DNA of 64,000 nucleotides, taken from positions 124,001 through 188,000 of the forward strand of contig JALCLH010000008.1 in the NCBI GenBank assembly GCA_022647765.1, read 5' to 3'. The translations under genes and the position numbers were made by a program. The DNA is from Acidipropionibacterium sp. Lineage in GTDB: Bacteria > Actinomycetota > Actinomycetes > Propionibacteriales > Propionibacteriaceae. The stretch's first letter is position 1, and each line of letters opens with the position of its first letter. This document shows, piece by piece, positions 10,918-18,352 of the stretch. The notes beneath the pieces are model-generated. The model ran no database searches. It was not told where the DNA came from and saw only the letters and a list, made by a program, of their open reading frames with translations.

Positions 10918-12511
10918 TCAATATGCCCCATCCGACCCGATCACGGCCTTGGCGGTGCGGGTGAGGATCGTGAGATCCTGGAACATCGACCAGTTGTCCA
11001 CGTAATAGAGGTCGAGCCGGACGGCATCCTCCCAGGACAGGTCGGAACGCCCCGAGACCTGCCACAGCCCGGTGAGCCCGGGCCGGACGTCCAGCCGGCG
11101 CAGCACCTGTGGCTGGTACTGCGCCACCTCCCCCTCCAGCGCCGGCCGCGGCCCGACCAGGCTCATCTGGCCCCTGAGCACATTGAACAGCTGGGGCAGT
11201 TCGTCGATCGAGTACCGGCGGATGAAGGCGCCGACTCGGGTGATGCGGGGGTCGCGCTTCATCTTGAACAGCACCCCGTCGGTCTCGTTCAGATCCGTCA
11301 GCGTGCGCGCCCGGATTTCTCGGCGTCGGGGACCATGCTGCGCAGCTTGAGGCAGTCGAACACCTCCCCGCCGAGCCCGACCCGGCGCTGCCTGAAGATC
11401 ACCGGGCCGCCGTCCTCCAGCTTGATGGCGAGGGCGGCGACGGCGAGCACCGGGCAGGGCCAGCAGGATGAGCAGGCTCGCGCCGATGGTGTCGACGACG
11501 CGCTTCGGCCCGCTGCCGGCCTTCGCGGCCCGGGGCTTCTCGATGTGGACCAGGGACAGTCCGGCGACCGGCCGGCACGTTCATCCGGGCGGCGGCGACG
11601 TCGGTCACCGACGGCACCACGATGAGGTGGGCGCGCTCGTGCTCGAGCTGCCGGGCGATCACGTTGAAGTCGCGCCCGGTGGGGTAGGCGCCCTCGGTGA
11701 AGATGACGGTGTCCACCTGGGTGCGCCGGGCCGCGTCCACCACCTGCTCCGGGACGCCCACGACGGGACGTCGAGTGCCTGCTGGCAGGATTCGATGTCG
11801 TCGGTGAGGACGCCGACCGGATCGTAGCCCAGCCAGGCCTCGCGGTTGAGGATGGTGACCAGCTCGGCGACGTGGTGGCGGTCTCCGGCGATGAGCACCC
11901 TGGCGCTGTAGCGGCCCCGGGTCCGGGCGCGCTTGAGCATGAGCCGGAAGGCGAACGTGGCCGATCAGCACGGCGGGGACGCCGATGAGGAACTCGTTGA
12001 CGTAGAAGGTCCGTGAGATCGGGTACTTCAGCAGGAAGGCCGAGACGCCGAGCACTCCCGCGGTGAGCAGGGAACCGCTGAGCACTCGCCGGTATTCGGC
12101 GGACTCGGTGGTGAGCTGGGTGGGCCGGTACCCGCCGAGCAGCGCGATCATCAGCACCCACAGCGGCAGGATGGTGAGCACGACCGGGGTGTAGATCTCG
12201 GGCTCGTTGAACGGTCCGGCCTTCAGGCGCGCGCTGATCAGCTGGGCCAGCGCGGTGGACAGGGCGATCACGACCAGGTCGAGGGTCAGGGCGGCCTTGA
12301 TCCGGGGAGGTCTGTGTCTGGGCGCGCCGGCAGGGTCCCTGCGTGCGCCCGTCACGGTGGGCGAGATGGAGATCTGGGCGGTTGGTGAGGCCGTTGCCAC
12401 CTCCCGCATGGCAGGCAACGATCCGGCCATCGAGTTTTCGACCACCGCTGGGCTCCTATCCTCGGCTACTTCGACGACGCATGAGTCGGTCTGGGGTGGA
12501 GTGAGTCCCAT
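10918..12511 (-). pseudogene. Exopolysaccharide polyprenyl glycosylphosphotransferase (WbaP/CpsE-like), about five frameshifts
   Basis: Would transfer the first sugar-1-phosphate to undecaprenyl phosphate at the inner membrane. An N-terminal block of membrane helices (ALTLDLVVIALSTALAQLI, VVLTILPLWVLMIALLGG) is followed by a CoA-binding-like domain (YSARVLIAGDRHHVAELV). A further helix ([19 protein letters not shown]) leads into the catalytic domain: [18 protein letters not shown], then [20 protein letters not shown] and [13 protein letters not shown]. The pieces lie in changing frames, with breaks near 11950, 11770, 11578, 11453 and 11313, all in GC-rich runs. About 530 residues if restored, normal for the family. 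I chose ATG 12511. Real decay or sequence error cannot be separated here. Confidence 0.85.
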
Positions 12512-12689
12512 CACCTTAACCAGAAGTGGCCGAATCCTCGGCGAGCCCGCAGCGTCAGACTTTTGTCTATGTAGGCGGTGTCCACATCGGAATTCTGGTC
12601 GTACCATTCTCTGGCAGTTTCAATGCGCGCTGTGACAGCACGGGATGCCGCGGGGCGGTGCATAGCCGCGCGCTCATGACTCTGCGTTC

Positions 12690-12716
12690 CTGTTCGCGAA
12701 CAGCGAACAGTGAACA
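12690..12716. promoter_or_regulatory. Palindrome plus three tandem 7-bp repeats in a divergent intergenic region
   Basis: CTGTTCGCGAACAG (12690-12703) is a perfect 14-bp palindrome. From 12696 the heptamers GCGAACA, GCGAACA and GTGAACA follow head to tail. The site lies between the priming transferase (-) and the GT4 gene (+), where a shared operator would be expected. The regulator is unknown. Confidence 0.4.
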
Positions 12717-12760
12717 CGGCGGATGTGGGAGGGTAGCGTAGTAGCGATGAGAGGACCCCT

Positions 12761-14032
12761 GTGACCCGCCCTGTTGCCTTTGTCTGTTCGTCCGACCCTC
12801 ATGCCGGGCGGCTCGGTCTGCGGATGCGGCGTCTGACGGAGTCCGTCCGGGAGGCGGGCCAGCCGGTGGTGATCTGGCTGGTCGACGCCGTTGGCTCTCG
12901 TCCGGAGGGGGCCGGTCGGGAGAACCGGCAGAGGCCCGGCGCGATCCCCGTGCGCCGCCTGCCGGCTCCTGTTCCGGGACAGACGATGCGCTCCCGGATA
13001 ATGAGAGGCCGGGCCGTGGGGGCCGCCGAGCAGGCGTGGCGGCACGCTTTGAGGGCCGACCATCCGGCAGTGCTGAATCTTCAGGGATTCAGTCCGGGCG
13101 GCGTCTACGCGTTGTCATTGGCGCGGCAGGAGACCTGCCCGCTGGTGGTGACGAGCAGGGGAGAGACCCTGGATCGCGGCCCCCGCGGCATCGATCGTCA
13201 GCCCGCGCTGGTCAAGCCATTCGCCGAGGCGCTGGGGCGTGCCGCCGCGGTGACGGCGGTCTCGCGCCCGGTGAGCGAGGACCTGCGCCTTCGTTTCGGC
13301 GCGGGGCGAGTCAGGCTGATTCCCGATGGGGTGGATGCTGGCGATCTGTCCTTCGGCTGGTCCGACATTCCCTGGCAGATCGATGGACGCCGGGTGGTCT
13401 TCGCGGCCGGCCCGATCGACTCCAGCAGCGGGTTCGATCTCCTGGTGGAGGCGGCGTCGCGAAGCACGGTGCCGCACCGGCTGGTGATCGGCGGTGACGG
13501 CGCGGCGCTGCCCGGCCTGCGCGCGTGGTCGGAGCGGATCGGGGGAGCGGCGAGCATCGAGTGGGCCGGGCCGCTGTCGGCCCGCCAGATCGCCGCCGGC
13601 ATGGACCACGCCGATGTGGTGGTCTTCCCCGACCGGGCCGGCACCGATGTGAGTGACATTCTCAGCGCCTGGAAGCTGGGGACGCCGGTGGTGGCCTCGG
13701 CTACCGCGGAGGCGGTGTCGGTGATTCACCACGGGATGGACGGTCTGCTGGCTCCGATGGGGCAGTCGGCATCTCTGGCGGAGTGTGTCGGGCGGCTGCT
13801 CATCGATCATCGGCTCGCAGAGAGTCTGGCCGAGGAGGGCCGGCGCAGGGTTGTGGAGTTCAGTTGGGAGACGACGGCACGGCGTTATCTTGAGGTTTTC
13901 GCAGTCTGTGAGCGAGGGTGGGGGAAATTCCATGGAAGTGGGTGCGGGTGTCTTTCCGGCGAAGCCTCACTCAGTCCACGGGCCCGTTCTTGGCCCGAGC
14001 GGCTGGGGAAGGTGAACTTTTCACTCGCCTAA
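12761..14032 (+). CDS. Glycosyltransferase family 4 protein
   Basis: A GT-B fold transferase that probably adds a sugar to the exopolysaccharide repeat unit, 423 residues from GTG 12761. The N-terminal Rossmann half includes LNLQGFSPGGVYALSL and RGETLDRGPRG. The C-terminal half has RVRLIPDGVDAGDLSF, HRLVIGGDGAALPGLRAWSE and KLGTPVVASATAEAVSVIHHGMDGLLAP, where a family E-x7-E motif is partly replaced. The last residues (GKVNFSLA) and the TAA stop are encoded inside the second-family palindrome at 14012. The natural C terminus may therefore have been altered by the repeat. A diverged relic of this gene's 3' end occurs at 16022-16125. Confidence 0.82.
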   Translation: MTRPVAFVCSSDPHAGRLGLRMRRLTESVREAGQPVVIWLVDAVGSRPEGAGRENRQRPGAIPVRRLPAPVPGQTMRSRIMRGRAVGAAEQAWRHALRADHPAVLNLQGFSPGGVYALSLARQETCPLVVTSRGETLDRGPRGIDRQPALVKPFAEALGRAAAVTAVSRPVSEDLRLRFGAGRVRLIPDGVDAGDLSFGWSDIPWQIDGRRVVFAAGPIDSSSGFDLLVEAASRSTVPHRLVIGGDGAALPGLRAWSERIGGAASIEWAGPLSARQIAAGMDHADVVVFPDRAGTDVSDILSAWKLGTPVVASATAEAVSVIHHGMDGLLAPMGQSASLAECVGRLLIDHRLAESLAEEGRRRVVEFSWETTARRYLEVFAVCERGWGKFHGSGCGCLSGEASLSPRARSWPERLGKVNFSLA

Positions 14033-14071
14033 GGCCCGGTCGAGGGCTGTCGATCCCGAACAGAGCCCTTA

Positions 14072-15024
14072 GAGATTCCGCCGATAGGTGGGTGCGTGTC
14101 GCATCAAGGATGCGGGCATGAGGTCTGCTACACACGATTTCGACCAAAAAATCTGTGATGACAGGGGGTCCTCATGCCCGCACTTCCATCTTGCATCATC
14201 GAGCCCATCTGGGACCAGTTCCAAGCACTGATCCCACCCGTGGTAGACACCCACCCACTGGGCTGCCACCGGCCCCGAGTCCCCAACCGCGTCATCTTCG
14301 ACAAGCTCGTGGAGTCCCTCAAGTGGGGGATCTCCTACGAAGGCGTCGCCGACGCCGGATGCTCGGCCACCACGATCAGGCGGCGCAGAGACGAGTGGAT
14401 CGAAGCCGACATCTTCCCCCAACTGGAGCAACTGTGCCTTCAGGCCGCAGACAAGATCGTGGGCCTACAACTGGAGGACCTCACCGTGGACGGGTGCATC
14501 GTGAAGGCCCCGTGCGGGGGCGAGGCCTCCGGGAGAAGCCCCGTTGACCGGGGCAAACAGGGCACGAAACGTTCTGTGATGATCGAGGGCCAGGGCCTGC
14601 CCATCGGGTTCGTGATCGCTGGAGCCAACCGGCCTGACTCACCGTTGCTGGAAGAGACCTTGGACCAGTTGGCCCGCTTCGGGTTCGACCTTCCCGGCGA
14701 GATCACCGTTCACCTGGACGCAGGCTACGACTCCGCCAAGACCCGAGACCTCTTGGACACTTTGGGGTGTGACTACATCATCAGCAAGAAGGGGGAGCCC
14801 CTCCAGGCGGGTAAACGCTGGATGGTGGAACGCACCAACTCGTGGCACACCAGGGGCTTCCGCAAACTCCAGATCTGCACCGAGCGGCGCACCCGCGTCA
14901 TCGACGCGTTCATCCGCCTGGCCAACGCCGTCATCATCGTGCGCCAACTCATCCAACGAGCCTGGATCACCCACCGCTGGGACACACGCCCCACCCGCAA
15001 ACCATGACCTATCGGCGGAATCTC
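14072..15024 (+). mobile_element. IS5-family insertion sequence, complete
   Basis: The 17-bp perfect terminal inverted repeats GAGATTCCGCCGATAGG (14072-14088) and CCTATCGGCGGAATCTC (15008-15024) bound a 953-bp element. It is flanked by the 3-bp direct repeat TTA (14069-14071 and 15025-15027), as expected for IS5-family members with short T-rich targets. One intact transposase fills the element, so it looks recent. Confidence 0.93.
14174..15007 (+). CDS. IS5-family DDE transposase
   Basis: A 277-residue transposase with an N-terminal DUF4096-like DNA-binding part (PRVPNRVIFDKLVESLKWG, CSATTIRRRRDEW) and a DDE catalytic core. Catalytic residues are likely the Asp in LTVDGCIVK, the Asp in VHLDAGYDS and the Glu in VERTNSW; the spacing fits DDE_Tnp_1. 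An AGGGGG ribosome site stands before ATG 14174. The frame is intact, and the protein fills an element with perfect ends, so it is probably active. Confidence 0.93.
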   Translation: MPALPSCIIEPIWDQFQALIPPVVDTHPLGCHRPRVPNRVIFDKLVESLKWGISYEGVADAGCSATTIRRRRDEWIEADIFPQLEQLCLQAADKIVGLQLEDLTVDGCIVKAPCGGEASGRSPVDRGKQGTKRSVMIEGQGLPIGFVIAGANRPDSPLLEETLDQLARFGFDLPGEITVHLDAGYDSAKTRDLLDTLGCDYIISKKGEPLQAGKRWMVERTNSWHTRGFRKLQICTERRTRVIDAFIRLANAVIIVRQLIQRAWITHRWDTRPTRKP

Positions 15025-15103
15025 TTACGCGAGTGAAAGTTGCACGCTTGGCGGCAGCAGTGGCAGCAGGGCTCATCATGGCGGCAGTACAACCCGGTTC
15101 ATG

Positions 15104-15175
15104 CTGTCGCTTGCCGGCCGGTGTCTCGTCGTCAAACTGGTAGGCGAGCACATTGGTGTCGAGGAAGACCTTCAC
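15104..15175 (-). pseudogene. N-terminal relic of a PIN-domain (VapC-like) toxin
   Basis: From ATG 15175 the minus strand reads MKVFLDTNVLAYQFDDETP. This is the beta-strand and first acidic residue (LDTN) of PIN-domain ribonucleases, with the usual Y.FD follow-up. After about 24 codons the similarity stops, and the frame runs into low-complexity sequence next to the palindrome and the IS5 element. The rest of the gene is missing, and no partner antitoxin is beside it. Confidence 0.55.
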
Positions 15176-15322
15176 CGGGAAGCCTCACCCAGTCCACCTC
15201 TTAGGTAATGAAAGGCCCCGGTCATTTGTGCATTGCCCCTGGTGGGGTAGAGGCCTGACCGGGGATCTATCACGATTAACGTTACGTGGCGGAGTGCATG
15301 CCATCAAGGGAGAGGCGCTTGG

Positions 15323-15859
15323 TCACTTGGCCAGCAGTGCCATGGCCCTCGACCAGCGCTTGTTGATCCGGGCTCCGCGACGGAGAAGTTCGGAGTGGTC
15401 ATGGGCCGCACTGGTCTCGACTGCGCGACGCCTTGGCCCCTCGCCCTTTAGGGACTGCACGCTGTACTCGCGAATCATCGCTGTTCGACTGATCGGCTGT
15501 TGCCCGTGCTCGTCGGCCCTCAGCCCTTCCCTGGCCTCTCTCCATGGTTTCTCACCATGCGTGACGCCGCTCAGATACTTGCCCCCATGATTGCCGTAGT
15601 GGGTGAGCACGGCGTCAATGGTGGCCCTCTGGGACTCAGACAGATTCGCCGGGTTCTTGCCGTCCGGGATCACATGGCGCATGCTTCGCACCACGGGCCC
15701 ATCACGCCATGCCTCGATGTCTTCGTCAAAGACGGGCGCGCCATCCCAGGCGAGGGACCACGCCTGGATGTAGTAGAGCAGCTTCTGACGCTGCATCTCC
15801 CCGGTGAAGCGGAACCCGGTGCTGACGATGTAGTCAGCGACTTCGTGCGCTGTAGTCAT
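15323..15859 (-). CDS. Panacea-domain (DUF4065, SocA/GepA-like) protein
   Basis: 178 residues. The pattern ADYIVSTGFRFTGEMQRQKLLYYIQAWSLA with IEAWRDGPVV is the signature of the Panacea/DUF4065 domain. This domain is known from phage-associated GepA and from SocA, and was later shown to be an antitoxin module for many unrelated toxins. A strong ribosome site (AGGAGGAACC) stands before ATG 15859, and an AT-rich upstream region is likely the promoter. The C-terminal third is basic and less conserved. No toxin candidate lies directly on either side: the next 3' ORF is absent up to 15180, and 400 bp upstream are relics. It is either an orphan antitoxin or a remnant of a larger module. Confidence 0.75.
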   Translation of the reverse strand: MTTAHEVADYIVSTGFRFTGEMQRQKLLYYIQAWSLAWDGAPVFDEDIEAWRDGPVVRSMRHVIPDGKNPANLSESQRATIDAVLTHYGNHGGKYLSGVTHGEKPWREAREGLRADEHGQQPISRTAMIREYSVQSLKGEGPRRRAVETSAAHDHSELLRRGARINKRWSRAMALLAK

Positions 15860-16021
15860 GGTTCCTCCTTCGTCTTCGTCGCCCCGTCACATCTTGCGTG
15901 TCTACAAATGTACAGATCTCACGAAACTTGGGGCTCCTGCTCATAAGATGAAGCTGCAAGCGTCACGGGGCGGTCCGGCTAACGGGCAAGCAGCGTGAGG
16001 GCCAGTCTCGGACTCTGGACT

Positions 16022-16125
16022 GAGTGCGGCGGGTGGCGGCTCATCGATCACCCGCTTGCAGAGAGCCTTGTCGCAGAGGGTCGGCGCAGGGTCGTGGAGT
16101 TCAGTTGGGAGACGACGCCACCGGT
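16022..16125 (+). pseudogene. Relic of the 3' part of the GT4 gene
   Basis: The stretch CGGCTCATCGATCA...CAGAGAG and GTCGGCGCAGGGT...GTGGAGTTCAGTTGGGAGACGACG closely matches 13786-13880 inside the GT4 gene at 12761-14032. It would encode LLIDH.LAES..EE.RRRVVEFSWETT. There is no start and no continuation. A second short match to 13958-13980 lies at about 15177-15200. Both suggest an old duplication around the GT4 3' end. Confidence 0.65.
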
Positions 16126-16253
16126 ACGGATCGTCCGGGTGGACGCTGGTCGGGCCTCAGTAGCCTTGATTCTTATTTGCAGACCCGGCGACGAAACCGC
16201 GACCGTTGACAGGCCGACAAGGGTGCCGCTGAGGCTGTCCGCACTTGTCAGAG

Positions 16254-16295
16254 CCTATTTGCAGGGGTGACGAAACCGGATCGTCTGCAAATAGG
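16254..16295. terminator. Hairpin downstream of the antitoxin-like gene
   Basis: CCTATTTGCAG (16254-16264) pairs perfectly with CTGCAAATAGG (16285-16295) around a 20-nt loop, just beyond the stop at 16304 of the minus-strand gene. TATTTGCAG followed by GACGAAACCG also occurs at 16170-16195, so part of the hairpin belongs to a direct repeat. Confidence 0.45.
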
Positions 16296-16303
16296 ATGTC
16301 CGA

Positions 16304-16534
16304 TCATGCCTCCCTGCCGAGACCGGCGAGGTAGCTGCGGAGGTCATCGGGTGAGACTTCGTCGTAATCGCCGCGAGCGAGCGCCTCATCGCCCTCCTGA
16401 ATTGCGGCGCGAAGAGCGACCATCTTCTCCTCATCGCTGGCGACGCTGAGTTGCAGTTCGCGCGCGAGTTGCTGGCGCTCCTCGGGCGCCAGTCCCAGTG
16501 CTGCGTCGCGCAGTACGCTCAGGTCAGATGCCAT
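16304..16534 (-). CDS. Small antitoxin-like protein, copy 1
   Basis: 76 residues, highly charged and helical: SVLRDAALGLAPEERQQLAR, then EKMVALRAAIQEGDEALARG and DYDEVSPDDLRSYLAGLG. The pattern EGDxAxARGDYDEVS..DLRxYL is like the toxin-binding tail of ParD/VapB-type and CHP02574 addiction-module proteins. I do not assign a subfamily. A second copy at 34911-35141 is about 75% identical. No toxin gene follows on the minus strand; the 3' side is a hairpin and relics. It is either an orphan antitoxin or one that neutralises a toxin encoded elsewhere. Confidence 0.6.
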   Translation of the reverse strand: MASDLSVLRDAALGLAPEERQQLARELQLSVASDEEKMVALRAAIQEGDEALARGDYDEVSPDDLRSYLAGLGREA

Positions 16535-16574
16535 GGGCGAACTTTACGTCTTCGCACCGATGGATGCGAGCGAT

Positions 16575-16745
16575 CAGAATCACGGGCTTTTACCGTACCG
16601 GTTGTTCCAATCTGCGGGCTTGTCACGTCGGTTCACGGACCGGTTTGGGAGCCTATGGCGAAGGTCGGGGTGGCCAGATGTGGTGAGTGCGATAGCTTTT
16701 CGGTCAACTGGTCAGTACCAGATACTGAGGCGAGGATTCCATCTT
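16575..16745. repeat. Relic of the MauE-thioredoxin upstream region (second copy at 38926-39068)
   Basis: From AATCACGGGCTTTTACCGTA to GATACTGAGGCGAGGATTCC this segment is roughly 85% identical to the sequence just upstream of the broken MauE-thioredoxin gene at 38.9 kb. It is joined at AATCA to the antitoxin upstream region, which in the other copy (35142-35185) continues differently. No gene is seen in it. Confidence 0.75.
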
Positions 16746-16766
16746 CCTTGCACTGCGGTGGACAGT

Positions 16767-16952
16767 CCCACCTTGCCAGACTGGTGCGAGACACCGGGTC
16801 GGCGAAGTTTGCGACCGCAGAGAGCACATCGGAGAACGCCGCTGGTAGCGCGGCCTCTCGATGTGATCGGGTGCGCCATGCGCCGTACCTCTGCTGCGCC
16901 CGAGCCTCAATAGTTTCAGACCCGGTGTCTCACACCAGTCTGGCAAGGTGGG
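16767..16952. mobile_element. 186-bp MITE-like element with 34-bp terminal inverted repeats
   Basis: The left end (16767-16800, CCCACCTTGCCAGACTGGTG...) and right end (16919-16952) are inverted repeats with one mismatch in 34. The 118-bp interior has no ORF. The length and ends fit a non-autonomous transposable element. I could not find a clear target-site duplication, and no autonomous relative is in the window. Confidence 0.6.
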
Positions 16953-17154
16953 AAGCGCCGCCCCAAGCCTCAGCTTCCACGAGCTTCCGCGGCCTCAGGT
17001 CCCACGGCCTAGACAGTGAGCGCGGCGACGCCTGGTAGCCAGCAGCGACAGGGACGCGGGCGAGCCGATATTATAGGCTAGGCGGGCCCGGCGAAGCTGT
17101 GGGCTGCCCATTTCGCAGGAAGTCGAGTCACTCTCGGGAGGAGGCCGCGCTACG

Positions 17155-18111
17155 GTGATTGACCCCGCATGGAAGACGTGGTACCGAGCCCAACACGAGT
17201 CGCGCTGCCTGCAACCCGGCGCAGCATTTGAAACCTACGCAACAGCAGTGCTGTCGCGACTTCATCCTGACTTCCTGAACCCAGACCCTATGGGCAGCTT
17301 AGGGGACGGTGGCTGCGATGGCTTGGCTGAAAACGGAACAATTCTCTACGCCTGCTATGGGCAGAACGCCACAACCTCAGTTGACCAAAAGACCAAAAAT
17401 AAGCTCGAATCGGATTTCTCCAGGGCAGTCACTAATTGGCCGACCTTCACCACTTGGCGTTTCGTAACGAACGCTGCTGTGGGGCCAACGCCGACCAAAC
17501 GACTTCTCGAGCTGCAGCAGGAGCATGCAATTGGTTCCCCGCGGCCACTATCGATTGAGCTATGGAAAGCTCCCGAAGACTTCTGGTGGAAGGCCGTTAG
17601 CAAGCTAACACCTGCGCAACTGGATGAGCTGATTCCTGGGGTTCCCCACGCTCAGGATGTTGAGTTCCGAGATCTCGTTGCGCTTATCAACTCACTTTCG
17701 TCTTCTGACGTGGAAGCTATCGATCGCATCGAGCCCATCAAGCCCGTCCCAGCATCAAAAATGGACTTCAATAGGCTCCCAATGATGACCCGAGAGGAGT
17801 TCAACGAGGGTCGCCTTCTTGCACCAAGAATTGATAGGTGGTTTGCGGAGCAAGACGACCCTGGCCTCCGCGATGCTAAGGCGCGGCGATTCAACGCAAT
17901 CTACCGCGAAGCACTAAAGGCAACGTCTGATGTCCGTGAGATTATGAGGTTGATATATGGTGCGCTCGGGGGCCAGGACTTCGACCTTTCCACGAAGCGA
18001 GCAAACGCTGTCTACGCGGTAACTGCCTACTTCTTTGATTCGTGCGACATCTTCGAGGAACCACCAGAGGACGAAGTTGGAGGTGATCCGCAAGATGTTG
18101 CTACCCACTAA
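17155..18111 (+). CDS. ABC-3C system effector: putative PD-(D/E)XK nuclease with ABC-3C C-terminal domain
   Basis: 318 residues from GTG 17155, preceded by GGGAGGAGG. The N-terminal 110 residues look like a restriction-endonuclease fold: FETYATAVLSRLHPDF, then GSLGDGGCDGLAENG and the strand ILYACYGQN, comparable to the D-x-G-x-D-G...Q/E-x-K region of Mrr-type nucleases. The C-terminal half (from about PGVPHAQDVEFRDLVALIN) carries the helical domain typical of three-component ABC systems, with FNEGRL.APRIDRWF and YFFDSCDIFEEP. It overlaps the next gene by 17 bp. Base composition is lower in GC than the flanks, which suggests transfer. The family link is from recalled patterns; the catalytic assignment is inference. 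Confidence 0.75.
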   Translation: MIDPAWKTWYRAQHESRCLQPGAAFETYATAVLSRLHPDFLNPDPMGSLGDGGCDGLAENGTILYACYGQNATTSVDQKTKNKLESDFSRAVTNWPTFTTWRFVTNAAVGPTPTKRLLELQQEHAIGSPRPLSIELWKAPEDFWWKAVSKLTPAQLDELIPGVPHAQDVEFRDLVALINSLSSSDVEAIDRIEPIKPVPASKMDFNRLPMMTREEFNEGRLLAPRIDRWFAEQDDPGLRDAKARRFNAIYREALKATSDVREIMRLIYGALGGQDFDLSTKRANAVYAVTAYFFDSCDIFEEPPEDEVGGDPQDVATH

Positions 18112-18352
18112 AGGTATCGACCCTCGACGAGCGCTTCTGACCGTTGGGGCAACGGTGTTGTCCTTGCTCGATACACCTGCCACCGTTTCGGGGCTTTGGG
18201 AGCGATTCTCGAAGAGTGCGAAGTCCTCCGACACGAAGAATATCAACATTACTTTCGACTGGTTTACAATGGCACTATCCATGTTGTTTACAGTGCAGGC
18301 CATAAGTTGGGATCAATCCGGACGGTTGGTGAAAACTCATGTTTCTGCATGA
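18095..18352 (+). CDS. ABC-3C system middle component
   Basis: 85 residues from ATG 18095, with GGAGG at 18080-18084; a GTG at 18083 is also possible. The protein reads LLPTKGIDPRRALLTVGATV, then TVSGLWERF and FTMALSMLFTVQAI, ending in a hydrophobic helix. The short proteins that link effector and ATPase in ABC-3C systems have this size and the same P..ID....L..VGA.IL character. It overlaps the effector gene by 17 bp and the ATPase gene by 14 bp, so the three are translated as one unit. Confidence 0.72.
   Translation: MLLPTKGIDPRRALLTVGATVLSLLDTPATVSGLWERFSKSAKSSDTKNINITFDWFTMALSMLFTVQAISWDQSGRLVKTHVSA

Larger units (their letters stand above)
14012..15045. repeat. Second-family palindromic element split by an IS5-family insertion
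   Basis: The left arm (14012-14035, GTGAACTTTTCACTCGCCTA...) and right arm (about 15025-15045, ending CGAGTGAAAGTTGCAC) match the intact copy at 10798-10875. Joining 14071 to 15028 restores a hairpin of the same design. The IS sits in the loop/right-arm boundary with a TTA duplication. Confidence 0.8.
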
